DNA of 64,000 nt from Sphingomonas montana (GCF_001956315.1 NZ_MOLY01000041.1:124001-188000), one strand, 5' to 3'; shown: positions 9,138-16,638, counted from the first letter of the stretch. A program made the numbers and translations. Notes: a model not told the origin generated them from the sequence alone.

Positions 9138-9474
9138 CCGGCATGTTCACCTTGCTACGATCGGTCGGCGTCGCGCCCAGCTTCGACAGCACGGACTGGT
9201 ACATGCTCAGCTTGGTGACACCGGGGATATCGCCCGCCAGCATCTCGCCGCGCACCATCGATGCGATTTCCAGCAGCGCCTTGTCGGCCGCGGTCAGCCA
9301 CGGCAGCTCGGACCGGAAGCGGTCCCAGGCGCGCTTGGCGTGAAGGTCGAGGTGCGCCGGCGCGCCACCCAGCGGGGCGGAGGCCGGTTCCTTCCGATCT
9401 TTATGCCGTCCTGGATTGCGGAGCGCGGCGCCGGTCGCTTTGGCCTTGCCGGCCGGCAACCGTCGTGCCGCCAT
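9088..9474 (-). CDS. Phage terminase small subunit, P27 family
   Basis: 128 aa. It has the P27-type signature: basic N-terminus with NPGRHKDRK, then PAHLDLHAKRAWDRF and a helical core (LPWLTAADKALLEIAS) ending in an acidic tail. It recognises the packaging site and hands DNA to the large subunit. Its 3' end overlaps the large-subunit gene by 50 bp. A 107 bp non-coding stretch with C-tract repeats lies directly upstream. Confidence 0.9.
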   Translation of the reverse strand: MAARRLPAGKAKATGAALRNPGRHKDRKEPASAPLGGAPAHLDLHAKRAWDRFRSELPWLTAADKALLEIASMVRGEMLAGDIPGVTKLSMYQSVLSKLGATPTDRSKVNMPDDEAEPDEFFGADGSC

Positions 9475-9581
9475 CGCCTACCCCTGAATTTTGAACTGTG
9501 GATGTGAAAAGTTTTGGATGGTGCGGTGTCCAGGGCAATGACCCCCCGGAGTTTTTACCCACCCCCCCGGTCTGGGACCGA
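9475..9581. other. Non-coding stretch between HNH and small terminase, candidate cos/packaging site
   Basis: No convincing gene is present in these 107 bases. Two exact CCCCCCGG copies (9542-9549 and 9563-9570) lie 21 bp apart, two helical turns, flanking an A/T-rich GTTTTTA. In HK97-like phages the cohesive end site lies just upstream of the small terminase, next to the HNH gene, so this is the natural candidate. The cut position cannot be read from the sequence. Confidence 0.4.
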
Positions 9582-9851
9582 TCAGTCGACCGGCCACCCA
9601 TCGGCGTCGATCGCCACGCGCTTGCGGTGCCCGAACTGCTCAGCGGTCACCTCGACATGACACGACTTACACAGGTTGCGCGTGTTGCTGTCATCGTCGG
9701 TGCCACCCTTGTCGAGCGGCACGATGTGGTCGACCTCGACCGCCAGAGTTGTCCGCCCCCGATCCGGACAGCGTTCGCAAAGGCCGTGGGATCGAGCTAG
9801 CCGGCGCTTTCGCTGGGCAACGCCGGCAGAACCGCGAAGACGTTCGACCAT
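9582..9851 (-). CDS. Phage HNH endonuclease
   Basis: 89 aa. The HNH motif is complete: a zinc-knuckle CERC near residue 25, VDHIVPLDKGG (catalytic His), Asn in DSNTRNLC, and CKSCH. In HK97-type phages an HNH protein next to the terminase genes stimulates specific cleavage at cos by the large terminase, and the position here (just upstream of the small-terminase gene) matches. A free-standing homing role is less likely. Confidence 0.93.
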   Translation of the reverse strand: MVERLRGSAGVAQRKRRLARSHGLCERCPDRGRTTLAVEVDHIVPLDKGGTDDDSNTRNLCKSCHVEVTAEQFGHRKRVAIDADGWPVD

Positions 9852-10051
9852 CAGCTGATCGCGATCTTGATCGACGTGCGCTTGTGCGAGTTGGACAGCT
9901 TACTGGCCGCGTTGACCATCGGCGTATGAGGGGAAGGGGCGCACGTGGGCATCGTCGCTTACCCCAGTCTTTGCGTTACCATGTCCGTAACCATCGTCCT
10001 GCACACCGCATTCAGCAAAATCGTGTACTCCGGCAGCGATTGGAGCAGCAC

Positions 10052-10252
10052 ATGGAACACAGCCGAATTGTCCCAGCGGACGTGTACGAGATGGAAGAGG
10101 ATCAATTGCGAACCCGCCACCTTCGAGCATTTGCAGCGGCCGCTGGTCGGCTCGGGACGGAGCAATCGAGCGAAGGCCGCATACTGACCGATCAGCCTCC
10201 ACTAACACCAGAAATGCAAGGCTTAGGTGAGCACGATCTAGGGGTCCTTTGA
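10052..10252 (+). CDS. Small phage cargo protein, paralogue A of a tandem pair
   Basis: 66 aa. The ATG at 10052 has GGAG 6 bases upstream. The core EEDQLRTRHLRAFAAAAGR (about residues 15-33) is nearly identical to DEDRLRTRHLRAFAASAIR in the gene at 10371-10568, and both proteins end with a region containing DQPPL/RQPKLPA-like residues. This conservation at protein level, with differing codons, supports both being real genes. The core is a predicted amphipathic basic helix. Function unknown. The gene sits on the strand opposite to the terminase and NusG-like genes. Confidence 0.7.
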   Translation: MEHSRIVPADVYEMEEDQLRTRHLRAFAAAAGRLGTEQSSEGRILTDQPPLTPEMQGLGEHDLGVL

Positions 10253-10370
10253 GACCCCGTTCGGGATCGCCCTTTCTCCCCCGAGCCAGCTCGTTAACCA
10301 GGTTATAACCATATTCGTCCATTCAACTCACTGACCGGGGGCAAACGAGGTCAGCCTTAAGGAGTTCGGC

Positions 10371-10568
10371 ATGCAACATCGACGTATGGTCGTTGCCGAC
10401 ACTAACGACACGGACGAAGACCGACTTCGAACGCGACATCTGCGCGCGTTTGCAGCATCAGCGATACGCCATCGGTTTGAACAGGAAGCTGAGTTCGAGA
10501 TATTGAACAGACAGCCGAAGCTTCCGGCCGGGCTTGAATTCCTCAACATAATTGCGAAACTGGACTGA
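10371..10568 (+). CDS. Small phage cargo protein, paralogue B of a tandem pair
   Basis: 65 aa. A strong AAGGAG lies 6 bases before the ATG at 10371. It shares the DED/EED-x-LRTRHLRAFAA core with the gene at 10052-10252. The N-terminal parts also align (MEHSRIVPAD and MQHRRMVVAD), so the pair arose by duplication. No domain is recognised. The small size, basic helix and opposite-strand position suit a phage regulatory, anti-host or anti-defence protein, but this is inference. Confidence 0.72.
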   Translation: MQHRRMVVADTNDTDEDRLRTRHLRAFAASAIRHRFEQEAEFEILNRQPKLPAGLEFLNIIAKLD

Positions 10569-10581
10569 CCGGATCACGGTC

Positions 10582-10610
10582 TTGACGTCTTACCCAGGCC
10601 TTACGCTACT
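10582..10610 (+). promoter_or_regulatory. Possible sigma-70-like promoter for the 68 aa gene
   Basis: TTGACG (10582-10587) is followed after 17 bases by GCTACT (10605-10610), a weak -10. The stretch TTACCCAGGCCTTACGCTAC (10590-10609) resembles TTACCCCAGTCTTTGCGTTAC (first base 9959) upstream of paralogue A, so it may instead be a shared binding site. Confidence 0.3.
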
Positions 10611-10635
10611 GTTTCGAACCTGTTACGAACGCAGC

Positions 10636-10842
10636 ATGACAATCGAAGCTTGCGTTATTGAACGTGCATACCAGATCGCCCGCACTGGGAAGTGCAACAA
10701 CGTCCCGGATATCACCCGGACGTTGATTCGTGAGGGGTACGAGAATGTTCACTCGCATCTTGCTGGCGGTTCTTTGCGGAAGGACTTGAGAGAACTTCTA
10801 GCAAAGGCCCGTAACACAGGATCGCCGGCTAGTACCGCCTGA
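10636..10842 (+). CDS. Small helical protein of unknown function
   Basis: 68 aa from the ATG at 10636. An upstream in-frame ATG at 10552 overlaps the end of the preceding gene and would add a segment unlike the rest. The protein has an alternating helical pattern (ACVIERAYQIARTG... DITRTLIREGY... LRKDLRELLAKAR) that resembles a small HTH-like or nucleic-acid-binding fold. It follows paralogue B by 67 bp. Function unknown. Confidence 0.65.
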   Translation: MTIEACVIERAYQIARTGKCNNVPDITRTLIREGYENVHSHLAGGSLRKDLRELLAKARNTGSPASTA

Positions 10843-11006
10843 CGCGAGACCGATGCTCATTCACATCCGTAGGACAACCCCGGAAGCGCAGCTTCCGCAG
10901 GGGGGATGGCGAGGGCGGTAAGGTCCGTCGACCAACCGGCTCTATGCTCGCACTCAGCCGCTGAAGCAGCAGTCCCCAACGCCGAAACAACGTCAGGATA
11001 GGTGTC

Positions 11007-11573
11007 CTATACACCGTCTGTCGCCAGGAGGAAAGAGGCAACCTTGACGCGCAGGCTGCCACCGAAACAAACCAGCGCGAACTTGCCGTCGCTCTCTTCG
11101 ACGATCCCCGTTAGCCCAGCGAAGCCACCTTCCGGGATCTCGACCTCCGACCCGACCTCGACGTGATGACGCTTGGCACGACGTGCCGCGTCCATGGCTT
11201 GCTGGTGCGCCAGCCGGCGGGCCTCCTGACCCTGTGTCTCGATCGCGCGGACGCTCTCGATCTCGCGATCAGTGATGAGCGGGATCCGCCCACCGTGACG
11301 GAAGATCGAGAAGGCCGGATGCGGGTTGCTCGGAAGGCCGAGGCATCGGCGCAGTTCGGGCAGGTGCCGGGCATGCGCGAACACGAACGTCGGCATGATC
11401 GGGAAGTCCCGTTCACGCTTCGCCTTGCTCCGTGGGACCCGGATCGATCGCGTGACCGTGGGGGTCCATGCTTCGATGCCGGCAGCGACGAGCGACCGGA
11501 CGAGCGTCAGCGTGCGCGGGCCACTCATCCGCAAAATGCACCATGAGGCGCTGGTCTTCTGGTTGGTCTCCAC
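11007..11573 (-). CDS. Phage-borne NusG/RfaH-like transcription factor
   Basis: 188 aa. The N-terminal part (about residues 8-110) fits the NGN domain: WCILRMSGPRTLTLVRSLV... GIEAWTPTV, then RDFPIMPTFVFAHA, the segment where NusG contacts RNA polymerase. A helical linker (AHQQAMDAARRAKR) leads to a KOW domain at about 137-175 (EVGSEVEIPEGGFAGLTGIV). Specialised NusG paralogues act as operon-specific antiterminators. The position between the replication genes and the head genes suggests it helps polymerase read through into late genes; that role is inferred. Confidence 0.82.
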   Translation of the reverse strand: METNQKTSASWCILRMSGPRTLTLVRSLVAAGIEAWTPTVTRSIRVPRSKAKRERDFPIMPTFVFAHARHLPELRRCLGLPSNPHPAFSIFRHGGRIPLITDREIESVRAIETQGQEARRLAHQQAMDAARRAKRHHVEVGSEVEIPEGGFAGLTGIVEESDGKFALVCFGGSLRVKVASFLLATDGV

Positions 11574-11690
11574 GATCCCTACCCCTGTCCCTGAAATGTT
11601 GCTGAGACCGCGAGCTTCGGCACCACGTTATGAGTTTCGTAGCGAGCGGCAGGGCATGTTGTTGGCGACCCAGAATGTCGGAGGCCGAGC

Positions 11691-12002
11691 ATGATCGTTG
11701 CCCAACTGAAGCTGAAGGAGATGCCGGACCGTCGCGCGATGCCACGGTGGTCCATGAACCTCCCGGGCCAGATCATGGAGGGTGGCGGCACGCTGATCGA
11801 GGTGAGTGTCCGCGATCTGTCCGCACGTGGCTTCCTGATCGACGCCGACGTGGATCTGCCGGTTGGCGCGATCATCAGCATTGAAACCGCAGGTGCCACG
11901 TTGGGCGATGCTCGCGTCGTGCGGCAGATTTTTGCCCAGTACGGCTGCGAGTTCGTAACCGTCGGTGACGCGCTGAACTTACCGACAGCACGCGCGGCCT
12001 GA
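11691..12002 (+). CDS. PilZ-domain protein carried by the prophage
   Basis: 103 aa, essentially one PilZ domain. An RxxxxR-type motif (RRAMPRW, residues 14-20) is followed by DLSARGF (about 42-48), corresponding to the D/NxSxxG c-di-GMP-binding motif, and a beta-barrel pattern ending RVVRQIFAQYGCEF. PilZ proteins bind cyclic di-GMP and alter motility, surface polysaccharide or transcription. GGAGG lies 7 bases before the ATG. The gene is on the plus strand inside a minus-strand phage region, as expected for lysogen-expressed cargo. Confidence 0.8.
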   Translation: MIVAQLKLKEMPDRRAMPRWSMNLPGQIMEGGGTLIEVSVRDLSARGFLIDADVDLPVGAIISIETAGATLGDARVVRQIFAQYGCEFVTVGDALNLPTARAA

Positions 12003-12024
12003 TCCAAAAGTGGCCCGGTAGCAG

Positions 12025-12360
12025 TCATTCGGCTTCCCGGGCTTCCCACAACCCGGCCCGCCGCAAACTCATATTTTCGGTGTACAGCCGGGAAACCGAA
12101 GCCTCGGACATGTCGAAGTCCGCCCAGACGCTCAGGTCGGTGGATGTGCCGTACCGCCAGTCGTGCAGGTCTTTCGGCAGCGAGCCCGGGCTGCGCTGAA
12201 ACACCGTCACGCCTTGCTGAACCCCCCGCCGGTAGCTGCGCTCCGAAACACGGGCCAAGAGCGTCCGAACGATCGCCTTCGCCTCCTCCGGCAGGTCGGT
12301 TAGCACGTCGTCCGGGACGCCATCGGTGATGTCGGTCGCAGTCGGGTGATACTGGGTCAT
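12025..12360 (-). CDS. Phage protein of unknown function
   Basis: 111 aa. The ATG at 12360 has AGGA 7 bases upstream and is preferred; a GTG at 12375 overlapping the previous stop is the alternative. The acidic N-terminus is followed by a helical region (PEEAKAIVRTLLARVSERSYRRGVQQG) and a C-terminus (SEASVSRLYTENMSLRRAG) that looks like a short HTH or coiled segment. It follows the DUF1376 gene closely. It may be a recombination/replication accessory, but no family is recognised. Confidence 0.7.
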   Translation of the reverse strand: MTQYHPTATDITDGVPDDVLTDLPEEAKAIVRTLLARVSERSYRRGVQQGVTVFQRSPGSLPKDLHDWRYGTSTDLSVWADFDMSEASVSRLYTENMSLRRAGLWEAREAE

Positions 12361-12374
12361 GGTCCGATCCTTCA

Positions 12375-13226
12375 CTAGTGGGCGGTGGTGGCTGGAGCGG
12401 TGCCGGACGGCGGACCCGGCATGTCCATTTGGCGGTACCGTTCGGCCGTCGCGCTGCTGATAGCCCGGGCTTCGTCGGCGTCGGTGTCCTGTGCTTTTCG
12501 GCGGCCCTCGATCCAGGCGACGGGCTCGGAACGGCCCTCAGCGCTGATGATCGCATCCCGGGTCCACGCATCGCCGTTCTGCTTCCGCCACTTGCCGATC
12601 AGGGTTCGGGCACTCCGGTCCGCCATGCCGGTTCCGCACAGCAGGGCGACCCCGGTGGCGAAGATCACCTTCGACAAATCGGCCGGCGGCGCTTCGGCGC
12701 CAGTAGCGTTAGCTACTGTATTACTGTCCCGTCTCGTCACGTCAGCGGGGACATCCGCGTTCTGTCCCGGTTCGGTCCGCGTTCTGTCCCGCGGGACAGC
12801 AGGTGGGACGTCCCCGTCCTGTCCCTCATCCTGTCCCGACTTTTTCGCCCGCCACTGAGCCTTCCGAGCGCGTTCCTTGACGCGCTTGTCCCACGCCACC
12901 AGCGCCTGTTCGCACAGGGTCGGATGGTACAGGCGACCATCGCTGCATTTGACGAACCCATGCAAAGCCCTGACCCGCAGTTTGCGGAACGTCTTGATAT
13001 CGCGCCCTAAATCGGCGAGCCGGCACAGCGCCGCATCGTCGTCCGGGAGTGACCCGGCCGGGCATTGTGTCCAGGCCGCCCACCAGAGCGTGAGGCCCGC
13101 ACGCCACTCGCTGTCGTTCGCAAGCGCATCGAACTCGCTGCCGAACAGGCGCTGCCCGAGCAGCGGCATGTACTCGAGGCCGCGCAAATCGCAGTCGGGC
13201 GGCGTCATTGGTTCTGGAACCGTCAC
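12375..13226 (-). CDS. DUF1376-family phage replication protein (O-like/helicase-loader position)
   Basis: 283 aa from a GTG at 13226 that overlaps the dnaB stop as GTGA, with GAGGAAAA upstream; an ATG at 13208 is the alternative. Residues about 8-120 fit DUF1376 (YMPLLGQRLFGSEF... WRAGLTLWWAAWTQCPAGSLPDDD... LYHPTL). A hydrophilic linker (about 130-185) is encoded by iteron-like DNA repeats, and the C-terminal part (about 190-283) may be a small helical domain. DUF1376 proteins sit beside DnaB or DnaC genes in phages and probably bring the helicase to the origin. The arrangement parallels lambda O, whose gene contains the origin. Confidence 0.8.
   Translation of the reverse strand: MTVPEPMTPPDCDLRGLEYMPLLGQRLFGSEFDALANDSEWRAGLTLWWAAWTQCPAGSLPDDDAALCRLADLGRDIKTFRKLRVRALHGFVKCSDGRLYHPTLCEQALVAWDKRVKERARKAQWRAKKSGQDEGQDGDVPPAVPRDRTRTEPGQNADVPADVTRRDSNTVANATGAEAPPADLSKVIFATGVALLCGTGMADRSARTLIGKWRKQNGDAWTRDAIISAEGRSEPVAWIEGRRKAQDTDADEARAISSATAERYRQMDMPGPPSGTAPATTAH
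12724..12838. repeat. Iteron-like GGGACAG repeats, candidate phage replication origin
   Basis: CTGTCCCG occurs at 12724, 12762, 12784 and 12831, with a variant CTGTCCCT at 12819 and the inverse CGGGACAG at 12792. The 16-mer TCCGCGTTCTGTCCCG is repeated exactly at 12754-12769 and 12776-12791, a 22 bp period, and CTGTCCCGCGGGACAG (12784-12799) is a perfect palindrome. All lie inside the linker-coding part of the replication gene, upstream of which are DnaB and primase, as in lambda ori within gene O. Confidence 0.55.
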
Positions 13227-14656
13227 GGATAATTTTCCTCGAGTTCGCTGTAAAAACTGCTGCCACGCACCGCAGAATTGGCTCCGAAGAACCATCCGAG
13301 CGCCTTGCCAGTCGGCCCGCTGCGTCGCTTCGGGACCAGAAATTCGATCTTGTTTCGCACTGCGTCCATGTCGGTCCGCCAGGCCTGATGCTTCGAACCG
13401 TACTGGTCCTCAGGCTCCGTGCGGCGCAGATATTCCTCTTCGCGGTAGACGAAGAGAAGGATGTCGGCGTCCTGCTCGATCTGCCCGCTGTCGCGCAGAT
13501 CGGAGGCCTGGGGACGCTTGTCAGGGCGCTTCTCGACCTCCCGGCTGAGCTGCGCCACGGCCATCACGGTCAGGTTCTCCGCCTTCGCGAACTCCTTCAG
13601 ACCGCGGCTGACCTCGCTGGCGTGCTCGTACGGCGACAGGCCCTTCCGGCTGGGCGTCATCAACTGGAGATAGTCGACGATGACCAGTTCGAGCTTCTGG
13701 CCTCGGGCCGCCAGCTTGCGCTTGTGCGTGCGCGCCTGACGCACGAATTTGGCCAGCGTCAGACCAGACGTTTCGTTGATCTCCAGCGGCATATCGTCGA
13801 GGCGGCGCTTTGCCCGCATGACGGCGTCGAGGTCCCCCGGCTTCACGGTCCCGTCGCGGATATCCTCGTAGGGCACGCCGCCGCGGGTGGTGAAGCACAG
13901 GTCCGCCAACATCCGTCGGGTCAGCTCGTCCGCGCTCATCTCCAGCGAGAAGATCAGCACGCCATGCCCAAGACCTGACGCGCCGAGCGCATAGGAGGTC
14001 ACGAGGGACGTCTTGCCCATGCCAGGACGGCCGCCGACCACGACCATGTTCGTCGGACGCAGGACGCCGAGAACCTTGTCGAGCGATCCGATCATTCCGC
14101 AGTGAACACCGACGATCGGCTTCCCGAAGCTGTCGATCACGATCTGGGCATAGGCACCCACGGTCGCCTGCGCTGTCGCCGTCTGCTCCGCGAGTTCCGC
14201 AACCGCTTCGTCCGCGTTTGCGACCAGTTCCTCCTTCGCGATCGTGACGTCGCGGGCGGACGCGATCACGTCCTGCAGCCCGGCCACGAGCCGCCGCCTG
14301 CTCGACAGCATCAGGATCTGCTCGAAATAGGCTTTGGTCTGCGCGCGGGTACCGGCGTTCAGCGATGCCGCGGACAGGGTCGAGAATGTGCGTGGCCAGT
14401 CCTCCTCGCCTGCGAAGAACGGTGCCAGCGTGACAGCATCGACCGTTGCGCCGGCCGCGTACTGTTCCAGCATGCGGGCGAAGACGGCGCCGTAGATCGC
14501 GACCGAGAAATCGGCGGGGCGGCAGCGATCGGCGACCAGGTCGATCAGTCGGTTGTCGGCGATCATGTCGCCGAGCAGGCTCAGTTCCGCCTTCATGTTC
14601 TGCAGCGGTGCGGCGGGGCTGGCGTTGGCCAGCTGTTGTTCGAACATCCCGGTCAC
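13223..14656 (-). CDS. Replicative DNA helicase, DnaB family (phage)
   Basis: 477 aa, full length for DnaB. The N-terminal helical domain (about 20-115; AELSLLGDMIADNRLID) precedes the RecA-like ATPase domain with Walker A GGRPGMGKTS at 208-217, Walker B-like LVIVDYLQLM and the SRGLKEFAKAENLTVMAVAQLSR motif. It unwinds DNA 5'-3' as a hexamer at the phage fork. ATGA overlap with the primase upstream (14653-14656) and GTGA overlap with the DUF1376 gene downstream place the three in one coupled operon. Confidence 0.96.
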   Translation of the reverse strand: MTGMFEQQLANASPAAPLQNMKAELSLLGDMIADNRLIDLVADRCRPADFSVAIYGAVFARMLEQYAAGATVDAVTLAPFFAGEEDWPRTFSTLSAASLNAGTRAQTKAYFEQILMLSSRRRLVAGLQDVIASARDVTIAKEELVANADEAVAELAEQTATAQATVGAYAQIVIDSFGKPIVGVHCGMIGSLDKVLGVLRPTNMVVVGGRPGMGKTSLVTSYALGASGLGHGVLIFSLEMSADELTRRMLADLCFTTRGGVPYEDIRDGTVKPGDLDAVMRAKRRLDDMPLEINETSGLTLAKFVRQARTHKRKLAARGQKLELVIVDYLQLMTPSRKGLSPYEHASEVSRGLKEFAKAENLTVMAVAQLSREVEKRPDKRPQASDLRDSGQIEQDADILLFVYREEEYLRRTEPEDQYGSKHQAWRTDMDAVRNKIEFLVPKRRSGPTGKALGWFFGANSAVRGSSFYSELEENYP

Positions 14657-15642
14657 ATGCGCACCCCGCGCAACTGGTCGTTATAATCCTTGAACCCGTC
14701 CGCCGGGTACATCTCGACGACGTCGATACCGCGGTCGAGGTAGACGGCACGCGACTGCTCGACCGCTGTTCGCCCGGCCGCATTGTTGTCGCCGGCCAGC
14801 ATGATTTCGCGAACCTGCGGCGGCAGGTCCAGACGCGACAGCAGCGCGGTGCCGCACGCGACCAGCACGGGGCGGCCGGTGATCTCCTGCGCGAGCGTCA
14901 AGCCGTCTTCCGGGCCTTCGCAGCCTATGACTTGCGTCGCGCTGCCGAGGTCGTGCCCGGTGGCGCGGAATGCCGAGCCAACGATGATGCCAAGCGACAT
15001 CTTCGGCTTGGGCACGTCGAGTTTCCCGCGCCCGTCCTGCGCCAGGTAGATCCGCTGGACCCCGACGACCGAGCCGGACGCATCCTGAAGCGCGCAGACC
15101 ATGACCGGCACGCGGGACGCGATGACGGTTCCGGTCTCCTGGTCGCGGTAATCCAGTTCGGCGAAGCGGACCGTGTCGGGCAGCGGGGCGGTGATGCCGC
15201 GGTAACGTATATACGCTTCTGCAGCGGTGCCTTCGGAGGGCACGGCTCGACGCCAGCAGTCCTGGCCCGCACGAATACGGCGCGCTGTCGTGGCAGCGGC
15301 CTCCTGCTTGCGTCGGGTCCGGTTCTCGTCGGAGATGACCGGAAAGGTATCGCCTGCAAGCGATTGGAGAGCATCGCGGAACGACAGGCCCTCCGCCTTC
15401 ATCAGGAACGTCATCGCGTCACCGACCGCACCGCAGCCCCAGCAATGGTATGTGCCCTTGTCGTCGTTGACCTCGAACGACGGCGACTTCTCCACGTGGA
15501 AAGGGCACAACCCGACCATCTCGCGCGGGCCGCGCTTCTTCAGCGCGGTCTTGCGGCCGATGATCTCGGACAGGAGGTGACGGCCCTTGGCGTCGCCGAT
15601 GGCACGGCGGAACGCGTCGGGGTCGAGCCGGGGGCGGTTCAT
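14653..15642 (-). CDS. Phage DNA primase (CHC2 zinc finger and Toprim)
   Basis: 329 aa from the ATG at 15642, which overlaps the previous stop as ATGA; an earlier ATG at 15687 lies inside the upstream gene. The CHC2-type zinc finger uses Cys46, His49, Cys67 and Cys70 (CPFH... CWGC). A Toprim-like core follows (VIGCEGPEDGLTLA, then IMLAGDNNAAG with the acidic pair). It makes RNA primers for replication. It is shorter than bacterial DnaG (about 600 aa) and lacks the C-terminal helicase-binding domain, which is common in phage primases. Confidence 0.93.
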   Translation of the reverse strand: MNRPRLDPDAFRRAIGDAKGRHLLSEIIGRKTALKKRGPREMVGLCPFHVEKSPSFEVNDDKGTYHCWGCGAVGDAMTFLMKAEGLSFRDALQSLAGDTFPVISDENRTRRKQEAAATTARRIRAGQDCWRRAVPSEGTAAEAYIRYRGITAPLPDTVRFAELDYRDQETGTVIASRVPVMVCALQDASGSVVGVQRIYLAQDGRGKLDVPKPKMSLGIIVGSAFRATGHDLGSATQVIGCEGPEDGLTLAQEITGRPVLVACGTALLSRLDLPPQVREIMLAGDNNAAGRTAVEQSRAVYLDRGIDVVEMYPADGFKDYNDQLRGVRM

Positions 15643-16112
15643 CGCTGGGCTTGCCCCTTGTCGGCGGCGATCATGTCGAGCCAGCATGCCGTCAGGGTGT
15701 GGACGCGGCGGATCAGCGCCTCGTGCGGCGTCAGCTCGTGCGCCTCGGTCAGGTTGTCCGCCTCGATCGCGATGATCGCCGGCAGCAGGGTGGCGAGCGT
15801 AAGCGCCGCCTGGTCGTCACCGGTGCAGACGGCGTTGGCATCGGCCCAGCGCCCGCCGACCAAACCCAGCAGCGGATCCGCGAACCGGCCACCCCATTCC
15901 TTGCAGCCGAACAGGAACGTCGGCAGGTCGATCGCCGCCGCGGTGTTGGCATAGGCGGCCGCCCGATCGTCGGACTTGCCCAGTACCCGGCCCATGTCGG
16001 CCCAGGTCGTGCCGTCCTCGGTCTTGATGTCCGTCAGGATGGCGTTCTGCGCATCGACCGCGCTTGACGCGGAAAAAGTGCGGCGCTGGCCGTGGATGTT
16101 CGGTGCGTTCAT
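15639..16112 (-). CDS. Conserved phage early protein of unknown function
   Basis: 157 aa. Residues about 20-55 (AQNAILTDIKTEDGTTWADMGRVLGKSDDRAAAYANT) look like a helix-turn-helix of the type found in phage early genes, followed by DLPTFLFGCKEWGGRFADPLLGLVGGRW and a helical C-terminus. It is first in the primase-DnaB-DUF1376 operon and coupled to the primase. A DNA-binding or replication-linked role is plausible, not shown. Confidence 0.78.
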   Translation of the reverse strand: MNAPNIHGQRRTFSASSAVDAQNAILTDIKTEDGTTWADMGRVLGKSDDRAAAYANTAAAIDLPTFLFGCKEWGGRFADPLLGLVGGRWADANAVCTGDDQAALTLATLLPAIIAIEADNLTEAHELTPHEALIRRVHTLTACWLDMIAADKGQAQR

Positions 16113-16129
16113 GCGACAGAAGCCTCGTC

Positions 16130-16363
16130 ATGACGAAAGACAGGAAAGCCCGGGACGGAAACCGCATGACGGTGATCGCGATCGCGAACCTCATCGCCGT
16201 GCTGGTCGACACGATGCGGCGTGCGGATCTGCCGAACGACGTTACGCACGGCTTCCTTGACGGGCTGGAGCGGCTGAACGGGGTTACGCTCTACGGCGCG
16301 GCCGGCGCGATGCTCGACGAGATCGTCGATATCGTGCGGGCGTCGGTGCCGGTGAATGATTGA
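16130..16363 (+). CDS. Small phage protein of unknown function between two minus-strand genes
   Basis: 77 aa from ATG 16130 (alternative ATG 16166). Codon third positions are strongly G/C, as in real genes here, while the antisense frame is a His/Arg-rich shadow. The core (IANLIAVLVDTMRRADLP... FLDGLERLNGVTLYGAAGAMLDEIVDIVR) is helical. No clear ribosome site is seen. It converges with the Cro-like gene with an 8 bp gap. Function unknown. Confidence 0.6.
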   Translation: MTKDRKARDGNRMTVIAIANLIAVLVDTMRRADLPNDVTHGFLDGLERLNGVTLYGAAGAMLDEIVDIVRASVPVND

Positions 16364-16371
16364 GGGGGGCG

Positions 16372-16638
16372 TCACGCGAGGTCTGTTTCGATTTGGGAGG
16401 CGCGCGCGTGACGAAGTTGCGACACCTCAACCTGAGAAGTCGTAGAGGGGGGAGCGAAAAAGTCGTTCGCGGTGACCTCGGCGTTCGTAGCTTCTGCGAT
16501 GCGCAGCATCATTGTTCGGTTGGGTACGGATTTACCCTTGGCGTACCTTTCGACCGTACGCGCATGATCGCTCCCGATGCGCTTAGCGAACGCGAGGTAG
16601 GTAAAACCCTCACGGGCGAGATACAAAGATAGCTGCAT
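16372..16638 (-). CDS. Cro-like HTH transcriptional regulator
   Basis: 88 aa. An XRE/YdaS-type helix-turn-helix covers about residues 8-55 (LYLAREGFTYLAFAKRIGSDHARTVERYAKG). The C-terminal tail is short. The ATG at 16638 lies inside the first of three operator palindromes, so repressor binding there would block expression. It heads the minus-strand lytic/replication side and faces the larger repressor across the operators, matching a Cro role. No ribosome site is visible, so the message may be nearly leaderless. Confidence 0.75.
   Translation of the reverse strand: MQLSLYLAREGFTYLAFAKRIGSDHARTVERYAKGKSVPNRTMMLRIAEATNAEVTANDFFAPPSTTSQVEVSQLRHARASQIETDLA

Noticed and set aside
9900-10322. Minus-strand open frame opposite paralogue A
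   Set aside because: Paralogue conservation on the plus strand and a good ribosome site there make the minus frame a shadow.
16109-16375. Minus-strand frame opposite the 77 aa gene
   Set aside because: His/Arg-rich shadow; plus-strand codon third positions are strongly G/C.
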